This document shows, piece after piece, positions 46,190-57,849 of a stretch of DNA of 64,000 nt. The position numbers and the translations under genes were made by a program. Source of the stretch: Rhyacophila brunnea (lineage: Eukaryota > Arthropoda > Insecta > Trichoptera > Rhyacophilidae); contig JAGYXB010000456.1 in NCBI GenBank assembly GCA_022495005.1, forward strand, positions 1,054,001 through 1,118,000, in the 5' to 3' direction. Within the stretch, counting starts at the first letter, position 1; each line of letters begins with the position of its first letter. Under the pieces are notes generated by a model. It had not been told where the DNA came from, ran no database searches, and saw nothing but the letters and a program-made list of their open reading frames with translations.

Positions 46190-46650
46190 ATTACAAGATA
46201 AAAAAACTTTTTTATATACAACGTTTTTAAATTTTCTGTTGAATCATATAAACTTGACTTGACTAGCTTAAACGATCAAAAAAATGTATTTGATAGAAAT
46301 AATACTGAAATGTCATTTTGACACTCATTGATTTCCATAGTAACGCATGTATATATTAATAATTTAGTTGCTAGGACCCCAGAACCCTAGCATACAATAA
46401 TAGTGGATTGGATTACGGATTTCTACCGAAATAACTTTCCATACAAAACAGAAATAACTGAAAATGAATTCAATTCTACTTAAAGATGGCTAAAAGTATT
46501 TAAAAAAATGCATTGGCATCGTGTTCTGATATATTCTAAAAGTTTCAAATGTCTAGCTAGTCGGGAAGTTAGTTAAAATCGATTGCAAGATTTATACGGA
46601 CAAAGAACCTCCGGACAAATAAGAATACGAGCTAAGAAAAACGTTGTAAT
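46190..46650 (+). mobile_element. Repeat A copy 4, uninterrupted (461 bp)
   Basis: Start attacaagataaaaaaac, end aaaaacgttgtaat: the clearest inverted ends of the family (attacaa / ttgtaat). The internal arms ttgctagg and cctagca are present, with small changes. No target duplication is obvious. Confidence 0.8.
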
Positions 46651-46654
46651 AATC

Positions 46655-47315
46655 GAAGCGTAAAAAATCCGGTTAACATAACTATTACTGTATGGTAGTT
46701 TATTGCATTTTATTTTCAATTTTATTTTCACAAAAATGCATTAAAACCTACCCAATGTACCCAAAACCACCACTGTTTGAGAGTAGGCTTAGTAGTATTT
46801 TCTGGAATTGCTATAATTTTCAGTAGTAGTATTAGTATTACTCGTACAAATAATACCGGTTTCCAACTAGATAAAATAACTGTCTTCTAATACCCCCCCC
46901 ATTCACCGACATATAATATATTTTATTAATACGCTACCGGACCACAGTTACCTTGACGTTGGTAATTTAAAAACCTTGAAAAAGGGTGTGTTTCTTATTT
47001 ATCGCCGTTTCCAACGTAGCGTGAGAGTGGATAGATATCAGATTACTCACCAAACGTATTATTCCGACGCCTTGTGACGTCATATCCGGTGTCTGATGGC
47101 TCCAGGGCGATTGGTCGATCTGAAACAGATATAATTATTTTGTTGTTATTATTTGTATTGCCGATTGAATTGAATTAATGTTTGTGTTTGAAATGAATAA
47201 TATGTTGTTTAAACACGAAACAAGTAAGTAATCTTACATTTGTATAATATATTCTGTTAACAATGAAACGCAATATAATTTTCCAATGTATTTTCCGATA
47301 AAAGAAAGAAATTGA
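46655..47315. other. No recognisable gene
   Basis: AT-rich, with a short C run near 46895. No coding or repeat structure recognised. Confidence 0.4.
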
Positions 47316-47319
47316 CAGC

Positions 47320-47885
47320 TTTGAAAAAACAATAAAAGGGTTGCCAAATAGCATATGCGATGGATACTGGGCAGTGATGCAAACCGTACTATAATTTTAA
47401 TTTCGCGAAAAATGTAAAACGCTAAATAAGCCAAAATACTATAATTTTAAACGATTCAAGACGAAAAATGTTCCTGTACTATATATTTTTCAGAAATACT
47501 ATAATTTTTACGCCTTTGTACTATAATCAGCTCAGAAAAAGATGGCAACACTGATACTGGGTATATGTATGACTTTATGCGTAACGAGGAGATAAGAAAG
47601 GGAACCAAGCAGTCTCTCATCACACTGAGAGTGAAGAGGTGATGGTAAACCTGGCTCGGCCTCGAGCTGCGGATCTCAGAAGAGAACTTCAACCTGGCTT
47701 GCCTGTTGGATCCGGATTCCGGCGTCCTGGAAGACCCCTAAATACTATCTATATAGTGTCTACGGCGGAGCTACGGTATTACGGTATGAAATGGAATAAC
47801 GCAAGAAAACTGGCGAGCGACACGGATTCTTGGAGGCGCCGTGTGGTATCCATTAACTCCAGCTAAGGGGTGGACATGGACACGG
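47320..47885 (+). pseudogene. LINE C-terminal relic, split by a hAT MITE
   Basis: Right of the MITE: a frame like LGICMTLCVTRR, then LITLRVKRW, TWL/GL, ENFNLACLLDPDSGVL, and stops at several places; it ends in ctaaggggtggacatgg. Left of the MITE, atgcgatggatactggg matches the LSFENICFRRILG region of the 41068 relic (cgacggatactgggt). This shows the MITE landed inside an already truncated LINE. Heavily decayed. Confidence 0.65.
47372..47553. mobile_element. Short hAT-type MITE (182 bp) inside a LINE relic
   Basis: A perfect 8-bp duplication ATACTGGG lies at 47364-47371 and 47554-47561. The ends are cagtgatgcaaac and ggcaacactg (CAGTG start). The interior repeats tactataattttt four to five times. 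The target sequence belongs to the LINE relic, which confirms the insertion. Confidence 0.85.
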
Positions 47886-48067
47886 CTGAAGAAATGTAAT
47901 ATTTTGAAAGTATTTTTATTTGTCTTTTAGTCAGAAATGTTAGCAGATGTAGTAAAAACAATCTATTAATTTCAATAATCCATGCTAATTGATAACAGTC
48001 GAATAAGTAACATATAAATATAAAACATGTATATTATTATAATCTCAGAAATAATTTATTTTTAATG

Positions 48068-48263
48068 TCAAATCCTAATAAGATCATATGGGCCTCCACA
48101 TGGTGAAAGTTTGTATTAACAGATTTTCGTTTTTACGAGAAATTAATACTTGCTCAACAGATTATGTTCATACTCTGACTCCAAACACGAATTTATAAAT
48201 AATATATTGTGTATTTGCCAGACCCAGGCTTTGAATCTGGGACCTACGACATTATGAGCCGAA
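48068..48263 (-). mobile_element. SINE1 copy, diverged, head truncated
   Basis: Minus-strand B box region is ggattcaaagcc, altered; the body words ctcgtaaaaacgaaaatctg and gtggaggcccatatgatc (with changes) follow. The left tRNA-like head is lost. Confidence 0.75.
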
Positions 48264-48387
48264 ATGTAAGTAGACATCGCAATTTGGAAAGTAATAAACT
48301 CCCCAAACCAGTTCCAATCATTAAAGGATCATTCGTTTTCTGCTGTTTTGAACAAATAATATACCTTACAAGCACAATTAAAACAAA

Positions 48388-48627
48388 CTTCCTCCGACCA
48401 TGTCCGATTCTGATAGGATCATATGGGCCTCCACAGAGTGGAGGTTTGTATTAACAGATTTTGTTTTTTACGAGAAATGGATGTCAGCCACTTGCTCAAC
48501 CTGTTAGGTCCATACTCTAACTCATACACAAATTGAAAAATAATATGTGTACTTGCCAGACTCAGTATTCGAACCTGGGACCCACGGCTTTATAGTCCAA
48601 CGCTTATGCCGCGCGGCCACCGTGGGC
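48388..48627 (-). mobile_element. SINE1 copy, full length
   Basis: Head gccgcgcggcataagcgttgg (minus strand), B box ggttcgaatac, body ctcgtaaaaaacaaaatctg and cacagagtggaggcccatat, ending gtcggaggaag. It lies 125 bp from the previous copy in the same orientation, so one may be an insertion next to the other. Confidence 0.8.
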
Positions 48628-48629
48628 AA

Positions 48630-49050
48630 ACTGATATGTTCAAATTTGATACGGCTCCAAAATAGACAATATATTAGGGGAAAAAAATTAAAAAATAGTA
48701 TTATGGAGCGATAATTGAACTCGCAACATTGGATTTCGACCAAGTTACTTTGTGAAGAGTTACTGGACTAATACAGTAATATTATTTGTGTCGCTAGATT
48801 TCAAAATCAGCCAAGTCCATAATAGATGAATAGGAGAAAAGCAGCTTTTTGTTTTCTCAAATACACAGTCACAAGGGTGAACGTTTTTATTATTTCGAGT
48901 ATAGAATATTTAAAATGAATAAATTCCACATTTTGATAATGCAAAAATATTAGAAAGGAGTAGTTCTTCAGCAATTCACAAAAAATTAAAAATACCTAAA
49001 AGTGGACTTGGCTGATTTTGAAATGTAGCGACACATTTATAGTGGTTGCG
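48630..49050. other. No recognisable gene
   Basis: AT-rich; nothing recognised. Confidence 0.4.
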
Positions 49051-49054
49051 TGGC

Positions 49055-49480
49055 TACAAGCGTGTCCGAAAACTTGTACGTAATGTGCAGTTCGCCGTAT
49101 CATTGCGAAATGTTGTATCGGAAATATATGGCCGTATAAAAGACCGTCCAATCTCTTTGGGTTGTATTGTACTGGCATAAAATTCATGTTAAAATAAAAC
49201 ACGGTTCTTGTCGATTTACACTTTACAGGAAGCCAGTAGGTTAGCAAACAAATTTTTAAAATAGCCGATATACTGGATTATTTATTAGGTTATGTTAGGT
49301 TTTCATGAATTCATAAATTTTGCCAAAATCAGCTATGAAAATTGAATTAATGTTCATATTGAATCTAATAAAATTGGAGACCGTATAGTATACGTTCATC
49401 TCTTTCCGATAAGAAAGCTCACGGTAAACTAACTGTGCCACGGTAAAATGTTTTACGTACAATTTACATATAACCGGCTA
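49055..49480 (-). repeat. Interspersed repeat T, copy 2
   Basis: Reverse complement of 4655-5040. Positions 49255-49305 hold the half-palindrome block (aaaatagccgatatactgg, then ttaggttatgttagg), in the same relative place as in copy 1. The half-palindrome is therefore an integral part of repeat T or was inserted before T spread. Confidence 0.65.
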
Positions 49481-49484
49481 TAAA

Positions 49485-50510
49485 ACCAACCTAAATCACA
49501 CTAGATTGGCGAATCGATCAAGTTTAGGCAAAGTGCATAGCAGTGAAAATCCTAGAATTGAGAGCAGTAGGCTTTCATTGTACTGTGGATTCGAACCCAA
49601 TAATTGATGATTATAATATTAATACAAATACAAGGTTAATTAAAAATATTGAAACATAATATTTTTTGAATGTGCAATACTACTATGCAATTTTGTATTC
49701 ATTGATTATTAAATATCTTTAAAAATAGTCAATAAAGCCCATACTTTATTACAAGTTAATGATGTAATTATGAAAATAAAGCATTGGTTTATTGAAAAAT
49801 ATTTGTTTTGCTTGAAAATATAAAACGTATTTGGATAATTAGGCAACACTAAATTATTGCGCTAAGTGCTTTTAAGGGAACAAATATTTAAAATTTCTGT
49901 CAACATCATTAGTATGACCGGTTAAATGTAGTTTATACGGACGAAACTTAGCCGAAACCATCAGCCCGTTTTAAATTTGGCCAAAACCGTTAAATCTAAA
50001 TGGGATGTACACTGTCATTATCAGTTCATTGCCGATGTGGTAATTTGTAAAAAAAAAGTAAAGAAGTGAAGTGGATAATATTATGTTTACATATTTTTTA
50101 TGCAGAACTACGTTTTTGTATTCGGTAAAATTAGTAGCTAACATTTCGGCAATGATGTCCAAAAAATGTTATCTTAGAATCGTTTATAACCTTTCAGTTC
50201 CCTGACCGTAAACCTCCAATAGGACTCAACGAGAAGGACTTCGATAACTGGGTTTCTCCGACCATTTTATGCGCATAAATCCATGAGATCTCAACCGATC
50301 TGGACGTTCACGTTCATTCATTCAATATACAACAACACCAAATATAATAAATATTTGTAGAAAAAAAAGTTTGTACCGTATTTCGAGTCAATATTATTTG
50401 AGTAGTGGGTGAAAAATACAGCGTAACTGTAGAAAGGAAATATAATATACACGTATAATATCCATACCTACGTAAAGATCCAAGGGCAAGATATTAATAG
50501 AATGCGATAT
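49485..50510. other. No recognisable gene
   Basis: AT-rich; short frames only. Confidence 0.45.
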
Positions 50511-50520
50511 AGGTACTTAC

Positions 50521-51211
50521 TAGGGAATCCAATCCCGAGCCAAAGTTCTGATCCCGGGATTTCGGGATTACAATTTGACAATCCCGGGATTGGCATTTTT
50601 TTCAATTGTTAATATAAAAAAATTATATTTACAACTAACATTGATAAAATCGGTCAAAAATATATATAATGTAATTTACACTATTTAAGACATTTATTGT
50701 TAATATTGTATACGTTCAATCTTGGAAATACATAAGTTTAATGGAGTAAAATAAATCATATTGTAATATAAATAATTATGAGAATTTAATATGAGATTGC
50801 TGTTTCTGATCGTAAAGCAAATAATGGTGTACTTATAGCCTTTCCGCTTGATAAATCTAATTAGTCAGCCAAATATGAAACTGCCGTACAACGTATGAGA
50901 TCATGGTGGAATTACTTTGTTAATAGTGAGAAGCATTGTTTTTTTCCAATATTTCTCACTTTTATATGTGAAAAAATAAAATGAATAGGCAACTCACACA
51001 TGGGTATAAATCAAACTTTATCAAAACTCAGTTTATTTCTAATGTAGTTATTTGTTATTAAAAGTATTTTTTCTGTTATATTTGCGTTTTTATTTTATTT
51101 TCCATAAAAATTGATAAAAAAATCAATCCCAAAAGTTTCGGGACTATGTTTATCAATCCCGGGATTCATAGGTATCGATAATAGCTCGGGATCCCGGCAT
51201 TGGAATCCCTA
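50521..51211. mobile_element. hAT-type element (691 bp)
   Basis: A perfect 8-bp duplication GTACTTAC lies at 50513-50520 and 51212-51219. The ends are inverted: tagggaatccaatcccg and ggcattggaatcccta, with several subterminal atcccgggatt motifs. Inside, about 50870-50940 translates to a short QRMRSWWNYFVNSEKH stretch that could be a transposase scrap, but I cannot place it. Confidence 0.85.
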
Positions 51212-51695
51212 GTACTTACTACCTCTCTCAAAATATATTCATCGTATTAATAGATTTCAACCACCTTCGTACATCGTTTCAAGTCTTTATAATTATATGA
51301 GGGTAGTGAATGGTTGGCCTAAGGCTAAATATTATAAAATACGATGCATTTACTGATGTATAATATACATTATAAGAAATAGCAATGCTGTGGGCTGTTA
51401 TGAATGTAATAAGCCCGTATTTAAGCTTTTAAAGCTTCTTTCATAATATGAATCTGGTTCAAGGCTATACGTTATTGTCACGATTACTGCCATTATTGTA
51501 CATAACCGAGTCTCGTACAATATAATGACGTTGGATTGAAAATCATCAGACATTCTCAATCCTTGCTAGCAAGTTTGCAAATAAACAATATAATAAAAGC
51601 TCTTATTATTTTATTAAACGCGTGGTGTACGAGAATTCTTTGAAGAGTGAATCATGCTGATCTGCGACGAAAAACCGTCATGATAATACATAGAA

Positions 51696-52229
51696 CTTGG
51701 GGACGTGCGCCGCGTAGATCAAAATGAAGATTTTATGCTATTTTCAAAGCATGATCCTGGAAATTCTTTAAACGTTGTAGATAATCTATTTACATCATTT
51801 TGAAGCCTTAATATCTTTTATACTTATTTTAAACATTTGATGACTGCATAAAGTATTTTTATTACATAAAATAGTATTCTTTTAAACCTCTTGCTCTAAT
51901 GTTATAGAATATAGTTATATGTCAGTACGTCCATGTGAAGTGATGTCACGATTTTTTATATTTATTAATTTTTAAAAGCATTTATAAAACTATTAGTAAA
52001 ATTTATGTCGACATTATTATGGTGAAATATTTACAATAAAAAATTATATTGATAATCTCTGTGATCCCAAATTTGACAAGAATTGGGCATTTTATTATTC
52101 ATAAAATGGGCAAGATTTACACATTTTAAGATAATTCTAAAGATGCTGATTATAAGCTATGTCTTTGGCCATTCAAATGTGATAAAAATTCTACGAATTA
52201 TGTTTGCTTTATAATAATAATTATTGACC
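51696..52229 (+). repeat. Single arm related to the 1.38 kb palindrome
   Basis: It matches the first ~520 bp of the left arm of 32698-34074 (shared words catgatcctgga, aaacgttgtagataa, ttgataatctctgtgatccc). It is more diverged and lacks the inner ~150 bp and the mirrored second arm. The outer end is altered (cttggggacgtgcg), and TTAA is not evident. Confidence 0.8.
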
Positions 52230-52544
52230 TCTGCAACGAGCCTGAAACGTCGAGGAAAGAAGGAAGAAGGACACACGGTGGAAACCCAAAAAATCTACTA
52301 CGATAATGTATATATTATATATTTACGAAAAATTACATTAAAATACCTAAAAATATATATAAAGTGTATTAGTTGGTAATTAATATCTTTTATTTATTTA
52401 CCTATTCGATTTATTGACGTAAATTTGGATGTTTAATTTGACTTCAAAAAAACCTCTGAATTATTCGATAAGTAAACACGATGTCGAACAAATATTTAAA
52501 AAGTTAGTATTTACTGAAACACTGATTTCCAATATTAGGTAGGT

Positions 52545-52936
52545 AGATATCGAGGGCTTAGTGTCAAACAACACTATCTACAAAAGTGCAACTTTACAGG
52601 AGAGCCAAAAATCGTTATTTTAGATTCTTGTAACTCAACATGGGAAATGTTTATTTAAAACCTAATGTTAATGTTTTATAATTTATTGTGTATTGTACAT
52701 TTATCTTGCTTAGGATGATGTTAAAATTTAAAGGGATAGTTTTTTAAAAAATATGAAAACAAGGGTAACTTATGTAGTTAGCGTTAAACTTTACTGACGA
52801 TTTAATAAGAAATTAGAAAAGATTGACATAACGTTGTTTGACTATCATGTAGCCATAAATGTAAAATAACATTATCTCAAAAAAAAAAAAAAACACTTTT
52901 TTGTAGATAACGTTGTCTGACTTTAAGCACTCGATA
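52545..52936. mobile_element. Inverted-repeat element (~392 bp)
   Basis: Ends: tcgagggcttagtgtcaaac and its mirror tcgagtgcttaaagtcagac, continuing with atctacaaaa. About 40 bp pair with several mismatches. An A14 tract lies at 52879-52892. Non-coding; class unknown. Confidence 0.6.
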
Positions 52937-53055
52937 TATACGAGTAACATTTATTCCGTTTTCTTCATTAGATGTTTTCTATACAGAAATACTGCGATTT
53001 TTTACGTGTTGAATTGTCCGTATTCACCATTTCAGCAGTTGACTGGTTGACTATG

Positions 53056-53330
53056 AAGAATATCATCATCATCACCATAAACTGGGGTCAATCCACTGCT
53101 GAATGAAGGCCTCCCCAAGCTTCTTCCAGCTCTTTCGGTCCTGTGTCATTCACTGCCACGTATTTCCGCCGAACTTTACCAGTTCGTAAATCCGAAGGTT
53201 TTTAGGGCGACCCTGTGGCCGTTTCGTGCCCCCTGGGTACCACTGGATGACGGCATTTGTCTAGCGGCCGTCCTTTTGGCGAGCAATGTGCCCCGCCTAT
53301 CTCTATTTCAGCTGTTTGGCAACGTCTATT
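53056..53330 (-). pseudogene. 3' tail of a non-LTR retrotransposon
   Basis: On the minus strand: DAVIQWYPGGTKRPQGRPKN, then a stretch ending WKKLGEAFIQQWIDPSLW, a stop and an (atg)n tail (53068-53085). The Q-W-[IV]-D ending is shared with the stub at 5188 (TQQWVDLSQ), which suggests one LINE family. Only ~75 codons remain, with one internal stop (near 53155). Confidence 0.7.
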
Positions 53331-53637
53331 ATAATAAACTTGAAAGGCTGACGATTAAACGAGTACAAGTGATACAATGAAGCAACTATTTATCCATCAA
53401 ACATGTGTTTTGCATGATATCCATTTTGGTTATTTCATTGAAACATATTCCATAGACTCATGCTAATAAACTGTTGTTATCATTTCCATGACAACGTAGA
53501 TATTGTAAACTAATAACTTTATGTTAACTTATAAAAACACAGTAAACGATTGAGCAAGATTTCTTAGAGGGTTGGATGTATTCAAAGGCTTGATTTAAAA
53601 TGTGGTTTTCGTTTTTATTATGTAGCTATATATTAAG

Positions 53638-53793
53638 CCGGGTACTCATTAGCGAGCCGTAACTGTAAGTAGTGGACTGTTAACTGTAGATGCAAAATAA
53701 TTATTTATTAGGCTCGCGAACTAATTATTTGGCGTCCACATTGGTTACTATATCTGCAGCGGTTACAGTTACCGCTCGCTAATGAGTACCTGC
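53638..53793. mobile_element. Small palindromic MITE (~156 bp)
   Basis: The ends gggtactcattagcgagcc and ggtactcattagcgagcgg (reverse) pair over about 30 bp including gtaactgtaa. No clear duplication. Non-coding. Confidence 0.65.
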
Positions 53794-54009
53794 ATAACAA
53801 TAAAGTTACATTGGGTGTACAATCTTAAACACGTTTACATATTAATACATCACTATGGAATGGGCAAAGGACCATTGTCGTGCGGTTAGGAAATGAATTA
53901 TTAAAAACGCCAATTTGTTTAAATATGAATTTAAGTTCTGTGCAGATTAAATAAAAGTGGCGTGTTTACTGAAAAAAGTCTAACCTCAGCGTTTCTATTA
54001 TTTATACAA

Positions 54010-54588
54010 GGCTGCTATCGGAGGCAATTGAGGATAGTTTATCATATTTATGTAATGAAATATTATAATTGTTACAATAAGTTAGCCGTATAAACTGTCT
54101 ATATTGCTCTAAAAGTTAACACAGCCAAGAGAGATGCTGTTAAAACACTTTTTGACGGTTTAGACCAATGATACTCAATCTTTTTTTTCTTCGGGTCAAA
54201 TACATATATTTGTAAAGTAACGCGGGCCGCATCACTACTGGTGTGACGAAAAACATCTTGAAACCCCCCTTTTTTACAAAACATTTTTGAGATTTATAAA
54301 ATTATGCGTGTTTTTTAAATTAATCGTGTGCAATAGCAATACTCAACACCAGATCTGATGTGAACCATAATGAAAATCCTCTTCGGGTGTCACTATCTGT
54401 GCGTCAAAGTCGAAACGAATCTCAAGATATACGAAATTCCTGATAATAAACGTGTTTCCGGCCGCACATAAAAGCTTAAAGGGCCGCAGGTTGAGTATCG
54501 CTGGTTTAAACGATTAACTTATTGTAATAATTAACCTCCTCAATACATAACTATGACAAATTACACTCGATAGCCTCCGATAGCAGCA
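54010..54588. mobile_element. Inverted-repeat MITE interrupted by a hAT MITE
   Basis: The outer ends gctgctatcggaggc (54011) and its mirror ending 54587 extend inward through ttacaataagtta on both sides. The hAT MITE 54166-54503 separates the halves. The right inner arm resumes directly after the hAT duplication. Confidence 0.7.
54166..54503. mobile_element. hAT-type MITE (338 bp), nested
   Basis: Ends caatgatactcaatc and cagcgatactcaacctgcgg (reverse), the latter a classic hAT terminus. Flanks gtttagac (54158-54165) and gtttaaac (54504-54511) differ at one base. No coding sequence. Confidence 0.8.
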
Positions 54589-54957
54589 TTATGTATATAA
54601 TAGTATAAATATAATAACAGGTAGGGAATATTCCGATTAGATGTCTAGTAACGCCTCTATCGATATATTTAAGAATTTTCTCCTGAAAGGGCGGGAATTT
54701 TCAAATAATTAAAATAAATTGGTCTATTTAGTGATTAGTCCATCAAATATTTAGACTGTAGACAGTAAATAATTCGAATGTGCTGGCTTGACTTGTCGGT
54801 AATCAATAAAATACTGAATATATTTAGGAACATACAGATATATCAATATTTTGCTTCAAAAAGTGTAATTTCGGTTCATGGAGAAAAAGACTTCATTTGT
54901 TTTCCAGAACGTTGAAAACGGTTATGTAGAATTTACCATTCCATATTTAACTAACGG

Positions 54958-55114
54958 CGCCCGCGATGTATCCTCTTGTAGGACATTACTCTCAGGTTCG
55001 AATCCCAGATCTGGCAAAATTCACATGTTTTTTTCCATGTGTGTTTGAACCTAGAGCATGGATCTAATAGGTTGAGCAAGTGGCTATCATCCATTTCTCG
55101 TAAAAACAAAATCT
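54958..55114 (+). mobile_element. SINE1 copy, 3'-truncated
   Basis: The head is eroded (ggcgcccgcgatgtatcctc). The B box caggttcgaatccc is intact, followed by the body through catttctcgtaaaaaca. The terminal third present in other copies is missing. Confidence 0.75.
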
Positions 55115-55119
55115 ATTAC

Positions 55120-56688
55120 GAGACATCTTCGTGAGCCAGTCAAGATCTACACCGAATTGTAGAGCCAATAAATAAAATTAAAAAATATATTGGTAATTAA
55201 GTATTTGAAGTGCCTAGTTTCAAAACTCCCTAAAATGATTTTAGCAGTGGCGGCCGGTGATAATAAAATTAAGGAGTGCAAATAAAGACATGCATTTTTC
55301 TTTTCATGGTATTGAAAAAAAATCTGCAATAGCCTTTGTGGTGGAGGTAGGCGAATGCTAAACGACGCTTACATTCACGAACAGCATTTATTTGTTGTCA
55401 AAGTTACAAAGTTCAAGCCTCTGGTATGATAAGTATGATGCAAAAGGCAATAGGTACACACATTTTTCAATTTTTATTGTACCTAATTACACTTCATATG
55501 TACTGACATAGTTACCATGTTTGTCACTCGTAACTTCCATAAATCGTAACTGATGTAAGTATTTTAGACGTGTGTCATTGAGAAAAAGCCGTAAAATCCT
55601 CATTTGTCATCCCACATCATTATCATATGCGCGTTGTATCATTTTTATAAATACTGGGCATGGATCATTAATTTTCCAACGGGATATCACGTGTATTAAA
55701 AATTTGCCACTTTTGTACACCTCCACTCCAAAATTGCACTCCAAATGGGACTGATTTGAAAGACATTCAACATCAAAAATAATAGTAAGTATAAGTAGGT
55801 ATATTGTATGTATTATGTTACTGACTTACTTTTCTGTAGATTTATTTATATTAAAATTATTTAGTGTTTAATTTTGAAATGTAAAATTATAAAATCGTAT
55901 TTGTATGGTGAGATGGCTGTACCTAACTTAATTATCACAATATTACTCTAATCGATATGTTGATTGATTCAATATTAATATGGCACATCAGACAACAGAG
56001 CATTTACCTCATAACGTCATAACGTATGAAATAATAATATACCTAGTATTTTTAAATACTGCGCGGGAACCTTTTACCTACTTCATACGTACGTACAATA
56101 ATATTATTATAAACGCGCCAGTCAATGGCGACATCTATCGGTTATACTTGATGCACTAAGAGGGAGGACATTGCTCAAAGCAAGGTAAAAATTGTACGTT
56201 CAGTGAGGTTACATTTCGGCAGCATGCAAAAAAATCGTCTACGGTCGGGCAGTCGGGCGGTACAGGTAGTCTTTCGACCATTCAACAAATACTATGAAAG
56301 ACGTACATTTATACACATCTCCAGCTCAGCGGCTGGTTAAAAATACGCCAGAAATACTTACGTGGATGCACTTAGCGGACGGGCGACAAATTAAAGATAT
56401 TTTACAATAATTAATTATTACAATAAATGTAGTTATTTGAATACGTACATATTATTACATAATAATTTGGGAGATCAGTGCACATTTGCTCCTATACAAG
56501 AGCCGTCCCTGGATTTTAGGTAGTTTTGATAAAAATGAGAAAAACTCATATCTATTAAATCTGTGCACTAATATTACTTAATTCGTACACTCTGGCCTAT
56601 CCATTTTAGCGGGTTTTGAAATTCACCATAATTTTTTATCATACGTGTTGACGGGTTTTGTGCGTTTTTTAAAGCTCAATATCTGGCC
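55120..56688. other. No recognisable gene
   Basis: Short frames only. At 55248 the word cagtggcggccggtga resembles a hAT terminus, but I found no partner end. Confidence 0.45.
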
Positions 56689-56690
56689 AT

Positions 56691-56691
56691 C

Positions 56692-56724
<33 letters not shown>

Positions 56725-56863
56725 GGTAACACAAATATCTATCTATATACATATCTAACTCAAAATTGTTCAAAAACCATTTTAGAGGGAGTAATACAAA
56801 TATCTATCTGAATACATATCTAACTCAAAATTGTTCAAAAACCATTTTAGGGGGATTTGAAAC
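56691..56863 (+). repeat. (TA)n microsatellite and a 65-bp tandem duplication
   Basis: A (TA)n run at about 56692-56724 is followed by two direct copies of a 65-bp unit, starting caaatatctatct at 56732 and 56797 and ending ccattttag. They differ at only a few positions, so the duplication looks recent. Confidence 0.75.
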
Positions 56864-56869
56864 TAGGCA

Positions 56870-57450
56870 CTTCATTTGAATTTCATGTCAATTTAATCAA
56901 ATTGGTTAACGGTTCACTCAACTTCGTTTAATCTCAAGCACTTCAATTGATCCCCAGATATAAATTTATACACCACTTCGTTATAAATTCATATACTACC
57001 ATCTAAAGGCGGGAAAAATTCGAATGAGAAGATATTCCAAATTAAAATTCATTTTATTTCCAATTCATCATGGTTTTTTGTTGTCAAATTCATTGAGAGC
57101 CGCACGGACGCACCGCTATTTGAGAGACGTGTCGGGAGATATCGCTACGTGATAGCGCGTTGATATGCAAAATGGCTGCCGCACAACGCGACATAGCAAT
57201 TACCCGAATGTTTATGCGGATGACCCGAGTTCGCATGCCGTTTTCATTATTATAATAGATTTGCATCTAGTCTATTTGGGGCTGTTTCATTTTACCAGAT
57301 TAAGGTGGTCTGTTAGGAATATAAAATACATACAGTTTATGCCAACGACATTTTTTAAAATGGTTGCCGATTTTTTGTATATCTTACTTATTATTTATAT
57401 TATTATAATTGACTGCGTATGGTACGTTGTTATGTTCTCTCAATTATTTT
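56870..57450. other. No recognisable gene
   Basis: Unremarkable apart from a GC-richer patch at 57100-57240. A long frame begins at 57165, but its first ~100 codons look like non-coding sequence joined by chance to the LINE relic downstream. Confidence 0.5.
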
Positions 57451-57455
57451 CTATG

Positions 57456-57833
57456 GTATGGATGCTAAACCAAGAGATGTCACGGAGACTTGAAGCTTTC
57501 GAGATGTGGCTGTATAGACGCATCCTTAAAATTCCTTGGACTGACCGGGTGATAAATGTTGAAATTCTCAATCGAATGGGGAAGGACCGAGAAGTTCTAC
57601 GTAGTATCAAAACCAGGAAACTACAGTACCTCGGCCACATTATGAGAGGACAAAATTACAGCATTCCCCAACTTTTCATTCAAGGAAAGATCAATGGGAA
57701 GCGTAGCAGAGGAAGGCGCCGCATTTCGTGGCTGAAGAACCTCAGTGATTGGTACGAGTTCAGCTCCACTGAACTGTTCCGGGTAACAGATGACAAATCT
57801 AAGATCGCCTTGATGGTGGCCGACCTCCGCTAG
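57456..57833 (+). pseudogene. RTE-like LINE C-terminus, frame still open
   Basis: From about 57480: RRLEAFEMWLYRRILKIPWT, DRVINVEILNRMGKDREVL, RKLQYLGHIMRGQNYS, QGKINGKRSRGRRRISWLKN, DWYEFSSTELFRV and a stop at 57831-57833. The layout is the same as the C-terminus of the 42175-45158 polyprotein (VFEMWVYRRML; IQGKISGKRGPGRRRTSWLK), so it is the same clade and perhaps the same family. It is 5'-truncated: RT and endonuclease are absent. No stop codons or frameshifts are visible in ~120 codons, which suggests a relatively young insertion. It ends about 12 bp after the stop. Confidence 0.85.
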
Positions 57834-57849
57834 GGGATGGCGCAATAAG

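Noticed and set aside
57165..57460. First 100 codons of the 222-codon frame
   Set aside because: No resemblance to LINE proteins and a composition like non-coding DNA; the frame only becomes coding-like at about 57480.
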